Below are positions 32,373-42,702 of a DNA stretch of 64,000 bases, in pieces. The stretch is from Pontibacter aquaedesilientis. GTDB taxonomy: Bacteria > Bacteroidota > Bacteroidia > Cytophagales > Hymenobacteraceae. Every line of letters starts with the position of its first letter. The stretch's first letter is position 1. The notes below the pieces were generated by a model. The model searched no databases. It saw nothing but the letters and a program-made list of their open reading frames with translations, and had not been told where the DNA came from. Location: the NCBI RefSeq assembly GCF_014773225.1, contig NZ_JACXAJ010000003.1, forward strand, positions 186,001 through 250,000, given 5' to 3'. A program made the position numbers and the translations under genes.

Positions 32373-33779
32373 TTGATTAGTTACTTCCGAAGCATACTGC
32401 CATCCCGCTTATTTCTGCTGGTATTATTGTTCCTGGCTATCCGTTTGCCCTTGGTTTTCCTGGGTATACCTGCCACTGCGTCTGAGTTGTTTTCCATGCT
32501 GGTGGGGGAGCGCATGGCGGATGGCTTTGCCATGTACCGCGATATCTACGACAGCACTGCGCCCCTTTCAGCCTTTGTTTACTGGACAATCGATGTGATA
32601 GCGGGCCGCTCATACCTGACCTATAGGCTCACGGCCACCTTCCTGCTGCTGTTCCAGGCCATCATGCTCAACGTCACCCTAAACAGGCACCAGGTATACG
32701 CCGGCAAAGGCTATATCCCGGCCCTGCTATACCTGCTCATGGGGAGCCTCACTTTTGAGTTTGATATGCTCACGCCTCTCCTCATCGGCAATACCTTTGT
32801 CATTCTGTCTTTGCCTTATATCATCACCATCTCCCGGGAGGGCTTTGAGAACAACCGGCTTTTTGTAGGTGGGTTCATGGTCGGATTGGCGGCCTTGAGT
32901 TATCTGCCTCTGACCTTGTTTCTGGTGGTAGCTGCTTTTGGGGTCGTGCTGTTTGCCTCCAACACCTTCCGCAGCTTCCTGCTCATGCTGTGTGGTTTTG
33001 CGTTTCCGTATGCTGTGCTGATAACCTACTACCTTTACACCAACACGACATCCTTTTTCCTGGAGATGCACCTGGCACAGCCCTGGCAATTTGGGATTAA
33101 CACGTTACTGCCTCCCGCTCATCTGGCTTTGGTTATGGCCTTGCCTGGCTTGATATTGCTGCTATCGCTTATCAGCACCACCTCACTGCCTCTTCGATTG
33201 GTGTTTCAGGGCAAGTTTCAGCAACTCATGACGGTGTGGCTGCTCGTCAGCGTCGTCTTCCTGATTACCAGAAGCGAACTTTCAGTGGCTTCTTTTCTGA
33301 TTATTCTACCGCCTATTGCTTATTTCGGGGAGTTTCTGTTCACCAGTCGTACCAAGAAGTGGATCCTTAACCTGATGTTCTTTGTGCTGCTGGGCGGCGT
33401 GATTTTGCTCCGTTACCGGGAACCGCTGGGCCTCGAGCGCTTTGTCCGAATTGATGACTCCAGCCTCTTACTGCCGCAGCAAAAGCCAGCCTCTAAGTTC
33501 TCTGGCAGCACGGTACTCGTGTTGGGTGATGACCTTAGCTACTACGAGCACAACAAACTGGCTACGCCATACCTGAACTGGCAATTGTCGCAACGACATT
33601 TTGGTCGTCTTAACGAGTACCAGGCAGTGTATGAGCTATACCTGAATTTCAGAAATGAAGCCCCTGCTTACATTGTAGACCAAGCGGGCCTCATGCCTGA
33701 GCTAAAACACAAACTGCCGTCTGTTTTCGAAGGTTATGCACCTACGCAAACAGCGGCAGTCTATAAAAAGTCTCGTTAA
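32373..33779 (+). CDS. Polytopic membrane protein, possibly GT-C-like
   Basis: A 468-residue integral membrane protein read from a TTG start (M-I-S-Y-F-R-S-I-L-P-S). It has about 11 hydrophobic helices spread from residue 12 to 345, and a soluble C-terminal ~110 residues. The first loop carries Y-R-D-I-Y-D-S-T-A-P-L, a D-containing loop after helix 1 like that of GT-C (PMT/ArnT-type) glycosyltransferases, but no full family signature is visible. A role in glycan or lipid-linked sugar transfer is only suggested. No obvious operon partner; the next gene faces it. Confidence 0.75.
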   Translation: MISYFRSILPSRLFLLVLLFLAIRLPLVFLGIPATASELFSMLVGERMADGFAMYRDIYDSTAPLSAFVYWTIDVIAGRSYLTYRLTATFLLLFQAIMLNVTLNRHQVYAGKGYIPALLYLLMGSLTFEFDMLTPLLIGNTFVILSLPYIITISREGFENNRLFVGGFMVGLAALSYLPLTLFLVVAAFGVVLFASNTFRSFLLMLCGFAFPYAVLITYYLYTNTTSFFLEMHLAQPWQFGINTLLPPAHLALVMALPGLILLLSLISTTSLPLRLVFQGKFQQLMTVWLLVSVVFLITRSELSVASFLIILPPIAYFGEFLFTSRTKKWILNLMFFVLLGGVILLRYREPLGLERFVRIDDSSLLLPQQKPASKFSGSTVLVLGDDLSYYEHNKLATPYLNWQLSQRHFGRLNEYQAVYELYLNFRNEAPAYIVDQAGLMPELKHKLPSVFEGYAPTQTAAVYKKSR

Positions 33780-33794
33780 AGCGCTATACCTGCT

Positions 33795-34232
33795 TTAGCA
33801 AACAGGGATCTTGTCTACGCGGTTCTGGTGACGACCACCTTCAAACGCTGTCTCTAGAAATACACGAACCATATCAGCAGCCTCTTGCTCTGATACAAAG
33901 CGGGCAGGTATACAAAGCACATTGGCGTTGTTGTGTTCTCTGGCCAGTTTAGCCAGCTCGGCCTTCCAGCAAAGCGCGGCACGTATCTCCTGGTATTTGT
34001 TGGCTGTCATGGCCACACCGTTACCGCTTCCGCAAATCAGTATGCCAAAATCGGCTTCGTTTTTTGCTACGGATTTTGCCAGTGGGTGCACATGGTCCGG
34101 ATAATCCACAGAGGCATCGGAACCAGGACCGAAATCAGTCACTTCATGGCCTCCTGTAGCCAGCTGTTCCTTTATCAGGTTTTTGTATGTGAAGCCGGCG
34201 TGGTCTCCGCCGATAGCTATTTTATATCCCAT
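33795..34232 (-). CDS. rpiB: Ribose 5-phosphate isomerase B
   Basis: A 145-residue RpiB, interconverting ribose 5-phosphate and ribulose 5-phosphate in the pentose phosphate pathway. Typical blocks are I-A-I-G-G-D-H-A-G-F, D-Y-P-D-H-V-H-P-L-A, the catalytic Cys in G-I-L-I-C-G-S-G-N-G, A-N-K and H-N-N-A-N-V-L-C-I-P-A-R-F. Length is normal. It lies 4 bp downstream of tatC, so the two are almost certainly cotranscribed. Confidence 0.96.
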   Translation of the reverse strand: MGYKIAIGGDHAGFTYKNLIKEQLATGGHEVTDFGPGSDASVDYPDHVHPLAKSVAKNEADFGILICGSGNGVAMTANKYQEIRAALCWKAELAKLAREHNNANVLCIPARFVSEQEAADMVRVFLETAFEGGRHQNRVDKIPVC

Positions 34233-34236
34233 AATA

Positions 34237-35079
34237 TTAAGCGTTATTTTCGTTTAACCTTTTCAGATCGCTTTTGATGATTCTCCTTGACACACTGATA
34301 CTCACTTCATAGAGCAAGATCAAAGGAAATGAAATCAAAAGCTGGCTGATCACGTCCGGCGGCGTGATGATCGCCGAGAGCACCAGTATCACCACAATAG
34401 AATGACGGCGGTACAACTTCATGATCTCTGGCGATAGCAAGCCGGCTTTGGTGAAGAAGTATACGATAACCGGTAACTCAAACATAAAAGCACAGGCCAG
34501 GCAGAGCGTCGTGAGCGTGGAGATGTACGAAGACAAATCAAACTCATTCAAAATGGTAGGGTCTACCTGATAGCCCGCCAGGAAGTTGATCGAGATCGGG
34601 GAAACTACATAATAGCCAAAGAGCAGGCCCATCGCAAACAGAACGGATACCCAGAAAACGGCACCGCGCGAGTTTTGCTGCTCTTGTGGGTATAGTCCCG
34701 GTTTGATGAAGCGCCAGATCTCCCAAAAGGCATACGGGAAGGCACAGGCTAAGCCCAGCACCAGCGACACCATAATGTGCATGGCAAACTGCCCGCTCAT
34801 CTGCCGACTCTGTATCGTGAACCCAAGGTCTTCGATGCAAAGTACATCAGAGCCTATGCGCTGCCCAATCTCGCACATGAATTTATAACTAAAGAAGTCC
34901 GTGCGGGAAGGAGCCAGAATGATATCATGGAAAACGAAGCCCTTGGCCATGAACGCCGCGATAGCGAACACAAGAATGGAGCCCACTGACCGGATGATAT
35001 GCCATCTTAACTCCTCCAGATGATCCACAAAGGACATCTCCTGCTGCTGTTCTCCTCCCTCCAGGTATGGTTGGTCCAT
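34237..35079 (-). CDS. tatC: Twin-arginine translocase subunit TatC
   Basis: A 280-residue inner-membrane protein with six helices. Signatures are the N-terminal M-S-F-V-D-H-L-E-E-L-R, F-A-F-P-Y-A-F-W-E-I-W-R-F-I-K-P-G-L-like block (here C-A-F-P-Y-A-F-W-E-I-W), Y-P-Q-E and the C-terminal I-I-T-P-P-D-V-I-S-Q. TatC recognises twin-arginine signal peptides and, with TatA, exports folded proteins. It forms a minus-strand run with glyA upstream and rpiB downstream. TatA is not in the window. Confidence 0.96.
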   Translation of the reverse strand: MDQPYLEGGEQQQEMSFVDHLEELRWHIIRSVGSILVFAIAAFMAKGFVFHDIILAPSRTDFFSYKFMCEIGQRIGSDVLCIEDLGFTIQSRQMSGQFAMHIMVSLVLGLACAFPYAFWEIWRFIKPGLYPQEQQNSRGAVFWVSVLFAMGLLFGYYVVSPISINFLAGYQVDPTILNEFDLSSYISTLTTLCLACAFMFELPVIVYFFTKAGLLSPEIMKLYRRHSIVVILVLSAIITPPDVISQLLISFPLILLYEVSISVSRRIIKSDLKRLNENNA

Positions 35080-35110
35080 CTATTGTGGCTCTTTTAATAA
35101 GCTTTATGTA

Positions 35111-36385
35111 TTAATAAGCGAAAAGCGGGAATTGCTGCATCCAGCTATTCACTTCTTTGCGCACTTCATCTATTTTGCTGTCGTTGTCATTGTTGGTCAG
35201 TACATCGTCCATCAGCTCCACAATGCGGGCCATGTCAGTCTCTTTCAGACCACGTGTTGTGATCGCGGCTGTACCTACGCGCATACCTGACGTTACGAAC
35301 GGCGATTTGTCGTCAAATGGCACCATGTTTTTGTTGATGGTAATGTCGGCTTTCACCAGTGTGTTTTCTGCCAGCTTGCCAGTTATACCTTTAGAGCGCA
35401 GGTCAATCAGCATCATGTGGTTGTCTGTGCCCCCCGAAATGATGTTGTAGCCTCGCTCTACAAAAGCAGAAGCCATCGCTTGCGCGTTCTTTTGTACTTG
35501 CTGGATATAGCCCATGTAATCGTCAGACAGTGCTTCGTAGTAGGCAACCGCTTTTGCTGCGATCACGTGCTCCAATGGGCCACCCTGCGTACCTGGGAAC
35601 ACAGCCCCGTCTAACAAAGAGGACATCATGCGCACTTCCCCCTTAGGAGTCTTCAGACCGAATGGATTTTCGAAATCCTGCCCCATCATGATCATACCGC
35701 CTCGTGGCCCACGCAGCGTTTTGTGCGTGGTCGTGGTGATAATATGGCAGTGCTCAAACGGGTTGTTCAAAAGCCCTTTGGCGATCAGACCGGAAGGGTG
35801 GGAGATATCGGCCAGCAAAAGTGCACCTACCTCATCGGCAGCGGCACGCAGTTTTTTATAGTCCCAGTCGCGGCTGTAGGCAGAAGCACCGCAAATGATC
35901 AGCTTCGGCTTTTCACGACGGGCAGTCTCCACTACTTTGTCAAAATCGATCAGTCCTGTTTCCTGCTCCACCCCATAAAATGATGGCTGGTATAGTTTAC
36001 CCGAGAAGTTAACCGGTGAACCGTGTGTAAGGTGACCACCGTGCGACAGGTCAAAACCCAGGATTTTGTCGCCAGGCTGCAGCACAGCCAGCATCACCGC
36101 TGCATTGGCCTGTGCGCCAGAGTGCGGCTGCACGTTAGCCCACGTAGCTCCAAATAGTTCTTTGGCCCGGTCGATGGCCAGTTGCTCCGACTGATCCACA
36201 ATCTCGCAGCCACCATAGTAGCGTTTGCCTGGCAGGCCTTCGGCGTATTTGTTCGTCATCACGCTGCCCATGGCTTGCATTACCTGCTCCGAAACGAAGT
36301 TTTCGGATGCGATCAGTTCGATGCCGTGCGTCTGGCGTGCCTTTTCTTTTGCAATTAGGTCAAATATAGCTGTGTCTTTTTGCAT
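35111..36385 (-). CDS. glyA: Serine hydroxymethyltransferase
   Basis: About 424 residues from Met at 36385 ([11 protein letters not shown]). The longer frame to 36448 adds an unlike N-terminus. It makes glycine and 5,10-methylene-THF from serine. Key blocks are [41 protein letters not shown], the PLP lysine in [14 protein letters not shown] and [10 protein letters not shown]. Length is normal. It heads the glyA-tatC-rpiB run. Confidence 0.97.
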   Translation of the reverse strand: MQKDTAIFDLIAKEKARQTHGIELIASENFVSEQVMQAMGSVMTNKYAEGLPGKRYYGGCEIVDQSEQLAIDRAKELFGATWANVQPHSGAQANAAVMLAVLQPGDKILGFDLSHGGHLTHGSPVNFSGKLYQPSFYGVEQETGLIDFDKVVETARREKPKLIICGASAYSRDWDYKKLRAAADEVGALLLADISHPSGLIAKGLLNNPFEHCHIITTTTHKTLRGPRGGMIMMGQDFENPFGLKTPKGEVRMMSSLLDGAVFPGTQGGPLEHVIAAKAVAYYEALSDDYMGYIQQVQKNAQAMASAFVERGYNIISGGTDNHMMLIDLRSKGITGKLAENTLVKADITINKNMVPFDDKSPFVTSGMRVGTAAITTRGLKETDMARIVELMDDVLTNNDNDSKIDEVRKEVNSWMQQFPLFAY

Positions 36386-36537
36386 TGCTCCTATGGTTTT
36401 AGAATCCTTCAAAATTAAAGCATGCACCCGAATAAACCAATGTTTCAAAAGTTTATATACGGAGCGGGTTCTGCTGCTGGATTTCGGGTTTGTTAATTTA
36501 GCTTATCCTGCTCGTCCTCCGCCACATACTCAAACAA

Positions 36538-36565
36538 AAAGGCCCGCCATACGTGGCGGGCCTTT
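36538..36565 (-). terminator. Terminator of giant TIG protein gene
   Basis: Arms AAAGGCCCGCCA (36538-36549) and TGGCGGGCCTTT (36554-36565), four-base loop, with A's beyond, so T's follow on the minus strand. Confidence 0.9.
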
Positions 36566-36591
36566 CCAGAATTTATTTACAATTCGCTGGC

Positions 36592-39500
36592 TTACTGCTT
36601 CAGGAGTTTCACCTGCTCTGTTTTGCCATTGAATTCTGCCATCAGGATATAGATACCTTTTGGCAGGTTACTGTTCATGTTCAGGATGATCGTGTTGCTG
36701 CCAGCCGCTATATCGTAAGACTGGTTGTAAACCGCTGTGCCATTCATGTTTACTACTCTTACATGCAGCTTACCATCAGTCTCAGCGTTGTATTCCAGCT
36801 TCGAGTCTGCCTGAATCGGGTTAGGGTATACCCTTGGTCCAACAGCCAGGTTCACGTCGTTCGCTGATACGGCTACCACTTTACTGTAGTCCGAAGTACC
36901 ATCCAGGTCCACCTGCTTCAGTCTGTAGTAACGAGTGCCAGCGAAGTTGCCTTTGTGAACAAACTGGTAGTCCTGACGGATTGAAGTCGTTCCAACTTTG
37001 CTCTTCACTTTGCCAACCGTTTTAAACTCAGACTTCAAGTCCTCTGTCATCTGCACTTCGAAGTAGTCGTTGTCCTGCTCAGATGCAGTCGCCCAGTCCA
37101 ACTGTACTCCATTGCTTTGCTTGGTAGCGTTGAAGGCGATCAGTTCTACCGGTAGTGGGGTAATGGTCGAGTTCAGTGCCACGAATCTTGTTGTTGCATC
37201 AAATGAGCTATTTGCAACACGACCGGTCTGATTAACCGATGCATCTGCGCCTGGCTCATTTCTCACGAAAATTTGACGCTCTGCAACATTTCCAGATTCA
37301 TCCGGTGTAATTGAAAATCCTCTATTCCAGTTGATTTCATCCAGTGATATCACAAAGTTGTTAGGATCCAGTACGGCTATCTCAAGATCCTCACCCATTG
37401 CAAGGTTTTGAGCGCTTAACTTATAAGACTTGCTTTCCGAAATTTCCCCTGCGTTAACCTTGAAGCTTAAGCTAGTTGGAGTTACTACAATTGTAGGTGT
37501 TCCAATTTCAAGCGCCTGGCTGCTTGTTTCAGTGTAGCCTAACGATGTAACTTGAACAGGATTTGTCCTGGCACCTCTAGGGATAACTATTTCGGCAGTT
37601 GTCGGATCGCCCTCGGCTTCTTTAAAGCTGATCACGTTCTGGCTACCTATTCTAATAGAGCCAATCTCCTTTAATTGATAGCCTCTGATAAGCACTGTCT
37701 CGTCAATTCGGGCTCTGTTGTCGCTTTTAATCTCAATTCCACTTACTTTCTCGAACCTTACTATTACCGGGCTGGTCACATTGAATTCAGAAGCTGTAGT
37801 GGCCTGCCCTGCAGCATTCTCCACTCTAATGAACCCTGTGATAGCATCTCTTGGAACCGTTACAATCACCCAATCCCCGTTTACCAGGTCGTAGCTGTTA
37901 ACTGTGGCATCAATTTCGACCTGCTCATCTGCTGGTGCAGGTATCGTTGTGCCATTGCCGTGGCCTTTGAACCACACTTTGATAGCTCCGCTTGGGTTAT
38001 CGGTATAAACGTCCCACAGGTTGGCTCCTCTTATAGTGATTGTTTTGGTGGCCTGCTGCTCTGTTTCGTCGATGCTTGTAATAACTGGTGCTTTCACAAT
38101 CCTGAAGACATTCGAACTAGTCGCAGTATTGTTCGATGTCCGTGGCGTTGACACCATTATCTTTCCTGCCACTGCTCCTGCCGGCACGTTTAAGGTAATG
38201 GTAGAGCTTGTATTGGATGTGAACCCAGCTGCATTAACGGTGAATTCATCTCCCGTTACTTCCTCTCTGCCTAGGAACGTCACACTCGTGGCTTCGTCCA
38301 GATTGGTACCAGTAATCGTAAACGATCCTCCTACCACTTCAGCCGCAGGGCTAAATGAGGCAATAGTTGGCGCCCCAATTATGGTAATTTCGGCAGACTG
38401 TCCTGTGCCGCTTCCACTAGTCACCTGCACTCTACCTGTAAGTGCGTTAGCCGGCACCTCTACGACTAGCACGTCTGTACCTGCCTCATTACTGCTATAG
38501 GTTGCACTTTGAATGGTAGCAGAGACACGTGTAGAGCCAGCCCCTGTAAATGTTACGCTTGGAGCAGCCCTGTTAACCCCGTTCCCATCATAGTATTCAT
38601 CAAACCTGGTACCGGTAATGGTTACAGTGCTTACACCTGCATACACTCTTTGACTTGATGTATTGGTTCTTACTATGCTTGCTACAATTGGCTTATAAAC
38701 TGTCAAAAGCGTTGATGAAGTTGTTCCGCTCAGAGTGGTTATACCTAGTGAATTGGTGCTTGAGACAGGCATAAAAGGAGCGACAAACTCTATCGTGTTT
38801 TCATCAATCACCTTATAGCCTGTAACGTCATCTTTAGCAATGGTAACACCACCGTAGGATACACTTGTCACATCCACGTAGTTAGTGCCTGTCACTGTCA
38901 CACGCTCTCCGGCATACACTGCTGTTGGGTTTACGGCAGAGATAGTTGGAGCAAGCACGGTGAAGGCGAAAGGAGCACTCACACCACTACCTGAGCGTAC
39001 TGTAATTCCACCTGACCTTGCATTGGCCGGCACGGTAACTGTAATAGAAGTGTTGGTATAACCAGGCTCAACAGTGGCAATTACTCTGGAATTCACGCCC
39101 TGGAATTCAACTATTGGCAGTCCGTCGGCTTCTTCGCCGATCACCTCATCCCAGTATTTTGTAAAGTTATCTCCAGTTAAGGTTATAACCGTTCTGTCTG
39201 CATATCCCTGATTTACTGAGGTACTAGTTATCACAGGCTCAATAACAGTGTAGTTGCTTGCACTTGTACCTTCGCCAGCTGACGTTGTGATGACAATCGG
39301 ACCTGTTCCGGCATCAAATGGCGCTTTTACTGTGAATGACTCCACACCTCCCGCGCCTACTGTAATATCAATGTTGTCGATATCAGCTGCTACACCATTG
39401 AAAGTTACACGCTGGATATTCTTGAAGAAGTTACCGTTGATCGTTACCAATTGGTTGGCATAGCTGGTTTGTGGCGTGAAAGTAATGTTCGCCGGCACTG

Positions 39501-42500
39501 GCACCACAAACTCGTCATCGCTTACCACGGTGCCACCTGCTGCTGTAATCGTAATGAAGCCGGTAGTGGCGTCATTCGGAACTTTAACGGTAAACTTCTG
39601 GTAGGTTACATTATCAATTACTTCGGTTTGAAGCGGTGATGTAACTGACAGGTCTTCCACTGCCACACCGTTGAAGAGCACTTCTGTTATACCTTCAAAG
39701 TTTGTACCTGTAATCGTAACCTCTGTCTCTGCTACACCACTTGTTGGGTTGAAAGAGTAAATGGTTGGCGCAGGTATTACGGTGAAGATCTCGGTTGTCG
39801 TGAATACTAACTCCGTACCTTCGTAAAGCGAAAGCGGACCTGTCGTAGCACTTGCTGGCACTGCTGTGTTAATGGTCTTACCGTCGGCGTTTGGTGTTAC
39901 GGTAACCTTTGTTCCGTTAAACGCCACATCAGTTACATTCTGCATTAACCAACCACTGATCGTTACTGGCGCAGTTACTTTTCCTTCTGTTGGCGTGAAG
40001 CTCAGAATCTCAGCTGTTGTTACAACTTCATAAGATTCTGTACTTGGGGCACTGTCACCAGCTGGGTTTGTTACCATTAGTTGACCTGTAACGGCTCCTG
40101 CTGGCACAGTAGCTGTGATTGTCTGCTCCGCCACATTTACTGAGATATTAGTCGCAACAACATTATCTGTATTGTCGGTGTCTACACCTAAGAAAGTGAC
40201 CACCATACCTTCATCGTAGAAGTTGGTACCGCTGATCGTCACCTGATTGCCTACTATGCCCCGCTCCGGAGTGAAGGAAGTGATGGTTGGCAATTGGAAA
40301 ATAAAGAACTCAGCGCTTTCACCTGAACCAAAGCTATTGGAGGCAGTGATAACACCTGTCACAGCACCTGCTGGCACATTAACGGTCATCGTAGAGTCAG
40401 TTGTAATGCTTAGGTTATCGGCAGGTATAGCATCCGGGGTACCTGCAAAAGTCACTGTTGTAGTTCCCTCATTCAGGAAGTTGTAACCTGTTATGGTTAC
40501 TTCTGTTCCAGCTATACCTTTATTAGGCGTTATGGTGAGGATTTCCGGATTGCGGACTACCGTAAATAGTGCGGTTTCTGTTCCATCAGCAGGGTTTGTC
40601 ACCAACAGCTTGCCTGTCTCGGCACCTACTGGCACAACAAACACTAATTCAGAGTCGCTTGCATTTGGCGCCTCAAAGCTCACCCGTACGTCTTCCGGAC
40701 CTGCAACTCCATTATCACCCAGGAAAGTCACCTCGGTCACATATTTCAGGTTTTCTCCGGATAGCTTGATCTTTCTGCCAATAGGCCCTCTTATTGGATC
40801 AACAGCGGTGATAACCGGTGCCAAAATAACATCAAAAGTACCGTCCCATTCTGCTTCGCCACCCAGTGTGGTTACTGTTACTTTTCCTGTTGTAGCTGTA
40901 GCAGGTATGTTAAAGGTAATCGTGGTACCATCAGTGTTCACAGTAAATCCTTCTATGCTATTATTCGGATCTGCCTTCACAATGGTCGCATTGCCAAGTG
41001 CAACAGTTGTGGCAGTTTGGAAGTTTGTACCTGTAATGGTTACCTCTTCGCCTACCAGGGCATAAGTCAGGCCTCCATCAGTAGTGGCAACGCTGGCAAT
41101 GGTTGGCGCTGGCACAAATGTGAACTCTTGCGTGCTGGTCGTTGACACTTCTGTGTTTGACATACCTGGCGCGATAACTCGGATCAGACCCGACTTGGCG
41201 TCTGCTGGCACTAACACAGCCAGTTCGGTATCGCTAGTGCTCGTCAAAGGCGTTACGATTGTTCCTTCCCTGTCATCCGTTTCATCCAATTCGTCGCCTA
41301 AGAACACCACGCGGCTGGCGCTTGCAAGGTTGGTACCGAACAGTGTGACTTGCATGCCAGGGCCTGCTGATGTTGGCAGGAACTGGGAGCCATCTACTGT
41401 GTAATCAGCGAAGGCAGGGGCTGGCAACTCAAACTCTGTTGCGGTTAATGCTTGGCCTGCTGGGCTTTTAACAGTTATAAAACCTGTTCTTGCCCCAACC
41501 GGAACCGTTGCTGTAATTTTGTTATCGCTTAGTGCTGTAAAAGTTGCTGCCGCATTGTTGAAGAGCACTTCGCTAACGGCCAGGAAATACTTGCCATAGA
41601 TTGTTACTTCTGTTCCTACAGGTCCGGTTGCTGGCGAGAATTCAAGTCCTTCGTTTTCCTCACCGGCTGCCTGTGCTATAATCTGGGGGCCAAGTACGGT
41701 AAATGTGGATGATGTTGCATTTCCGGCAGGGCTGTTCAAAGTGATCGGTCCTGATGTGGCTGCAAGTGGAACGGTCACGGTTATGCTCTTATCATCAACA
41801 ACAACAAAGTCAGGAGCATTCACCCCATTAAACAGTACTTGCCTTACATCTGTGAAATAACGTCCGTTGAGCACCACGGTTTCTCCGGGACCAGCAGTCG
41901 AAGGACTGAACTCAGGTGCAGTGGTAAATGCTGCCTTCGCGAACTCAGGCTTCGGCACCATAAAATCTGTTCCGCTAGTTGCCTCCCCATAAGGAGTGAC
42001 AACTTTAATGGGAGCGCTAATGGCCCCTCTTGGCACAGCCACTACTACTTGCGTGCTGCTTTTACTGGTAGGCACTGCTGCTATTGCACCAAAAAACACA
42101 TTGCTGGTTTCATCCAGGTGCACACCAGTGATGGTTACTTCAGTTGTTGGTATACCTGTAGCCGGATTGAAACTCACGAGCTCCGGCTGCTGCGACACTT
42201 CGATAGCGTCCAGGAACAGATAAGCAGAACTTAACTCAGCACGCTTGAAAATTACGTTGGTAGCATTGCTCGGCAAGTATATATTATGCCGCGAAGCAAC
42301 AGTGGTGGCAGGGTAAGTATTTTCCGCTACCACAGTGCTTCCGTCTTCTAATCGATAATTTACCTGCATATCAGCAGGTGCAGTTGCAATCAGGCTAAAG
42401 CTCACTTTATACCCTGTTGTACCAACTTGGCTGGCGTCATGTAGCTTAATGTCTACAAACGCAGTCGTTGTTCTCAGCTGGGCCGATCCGCCAGAGGTAC

Positions 42501-42702
42501 TGGGGCTGATCTCCAAACCATCTGAACTCAAACCAGAGCTGGTCACATTAGGTTGATTGCTTACGCGCCACGGACCATCGTACTTCAAAGGGTCTGGGTA
42601 TGTTTGCGCCATACCAGTAATGGCAAGGCCCAGCATCATCACGCACTGCAGCAGCAGCGAGCAAATTAGCCGGTTGAATGGGGGATTGTAGAGTTGTGCC
42701 AT
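36592..42702 (-). CDS. Giant IPT/TIG-repeat surface protein with T9SS sorting domain
   Basis: A 2036-residue secreted protein. A signal region ends near G-M-A-Q, then an N-terminal beta-sandwich follows to about 165. Next come about 17 IPT/TIG-like Ig repeats of 80-105 residues, each opening with a P-x-I-x-S-F-x-P pattern and G-T-E-V-T-I-T-G-x-N-F and carrying V-x-F-N-G. After these come a short beta region (near 1720-1800), the P-L-P-V-E-L-I-A-F-N-A, Y-Y-R-L-K-Q-V-D-L-D-G module and a type A sorting domain (V-Y-P-N-P-I-Q, L-P-K-G-I-Y-I-L-M-A, ending L-L-K-Q). Such extended arrays usually act as adhesins or surface fibres. The ligand is unknown. No frameshift is seen. Confidence 0.92.
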   Translation of the reverse strand: MAQLYNPPFNRLICSLLLQCVMMLGLAITGMAQTYPDPLKYDGPWRVSNQPNVTSSGLSSDGLEISPSTSGGSAQLRTTTAFVDIKLHDASQVGTTGYKVSFSLIATAPADMQVNYRLEDGSTVVAENTYPATTVASRHNIYLPSNATNVIFKRAELSSAYLFLDAIEVSQQPELVSFNPATGIPTTEVTITGVHLDETSNVFFGAIAAVPTSKSSTQVVVAVPRGAISAPIKVVTPYGEATSGTDFMVPKPEFAKAAFTTAPEFSPSTAGPGETVVLNGRYFTDVRQVLFNGVNAPDFVVVDDKSITVTVPLAATSGPITLNSPAGNATSSTFTVLGPQIIAQAAGEENEGLEFSPATGPVGTEVTIYGKYFLAVSEVLFNNAAATFTALSDNKITATVPVGARTGFITVKSPAGQALTATEFELPAPAFADYTVDGSQFLPTSAGPGMQVTLFGTNLASASRVVFLGDELDETDDREGTIVTPLTSTSDTELAVLVPADAKSGLIRVIAPGMSNTEVSTTSTQEFTFVPAPTIASVATTDGGLTYALVGEEVTITGTNFQTATTVALGNATIVKADPNNSIEGFTVNTDGTTITFNIPATATTGKVTVTTLGGEAEWDGTFDVILAPVITAVDPIRGPIGRKIKLSGENLKYVTEVTFLGDNGVAGPEDVRVSFEAPNASDSELVFVVPVGAETGKLLVTNPADGTETALFTVVRNPEILTITPNKGIAGTEVTITGYNFLNEGTTTVTFAGTPDAIPADNLSITTDSTMTVNVPAGAVTGVITASNSFGSGESAEFFIFQLPTITSFTPERGIVGNQVTISGTNFYDEGMVVTFLGVDTDNTDNVVATNISVNVAEQTITATVPAGAVTGQLMVTNPAGDSAPSTESYEVVTTAEILSFTPTEGKVTAPVTISGWLMQNVTDVAFNGTKVTVTPNADGKTINTAVPASATTGPLSLYEGTELVFTTTEIFTVIPAPTIYSFNPTSGVAETEVTITGTNFEGITEVLFNGVAVEDLSVTSPLQTEVIDNVTYQKFTVKVPNDATTGFITITAAGGTVVSDDEFVVPVPANITFTPQTSYANQLVTINGNFFKNIQRVTFNGVAADIDNIDITVGAGGVESFTVKAPFDAGTGPIVITTSAGEGTSASNYTVIEPVITSTSVNQGYADRTVITLTGDNFTKYWDEVIGEEADGLPIVEFQGVNSRVIATVEPGYTNTSITVTVPANARSGGITVRSGSGVSAPFAFTVLAPTISAVNPTAVYAGERVTVTGTNYVDVTSVSYGGVTIAKDDVTGYKVIDENTIEFVAPFMPVSSTNSLGITTLSGTTSSTLLTVYKPIVASIVRTNTSSQRVYAGVSTVTITGTRFDEYYDGNGVNRAAPSVTFTGAGSTRVSATIQSATYSSNEAGTDVLVVEVPANALTGRVQVTSGSGTGQSAEITIIGAPTIASFSPAAEVVGGSFTITGTNLDEATSVTFLGREEVTGDEFTVNAAGFTSNTSSTITLNVPAGAVAGKIMVSTPRTSNNTATSSNVFRIVKAPVITSIDETEQQATKTITIRGANLWDVYTDNPSGAIKVWFKGHGNGTTIPAPADEQVEIDATVNSYDLVNGDWVIVTVPRDAITGFIRVENAAGQATTASEFNVTSPVIVRFEKVSGIEIKSDNRARIDETVLIRGYQLKEIGSIRIGSQNVISFKEAEGDPTTAEIVIPRGARTNPVQVTSLGYTETSSQALEIGTPTIVVTPTSLSFKVNAGEISESKSYKLSAQNLAMGEDLEIAVLDPNNFVISLDEINWNRGFSITPDESGNVAERQIFVRNEPGADASVNQTGRVANSSFDATTRFVALNSTITPLPVELIAFNATKQSNGVQLDWATASEQDNDYFEVQMTEDLKSEFKTVGKVKSKVGTTSIRQDYQFVHKGNFAGTRYYRLKQVDLDGTSDYSKVVAVSANDVNLAVGPRVYPNPIQADSKLEYNAETDGKLHVRVVNMNGTAVYNQSYDIAAGSNTIILNMNSNLPKGIYILMAEFNGKTEQVKLLKQ

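Noticed and set aside
40493..41065. 190-residue plus-strand frame
   Set aside because: Antisense shadow of the TIG repeats, and its Ser/Pro/Val-rich composition mirrors the sense repeat.
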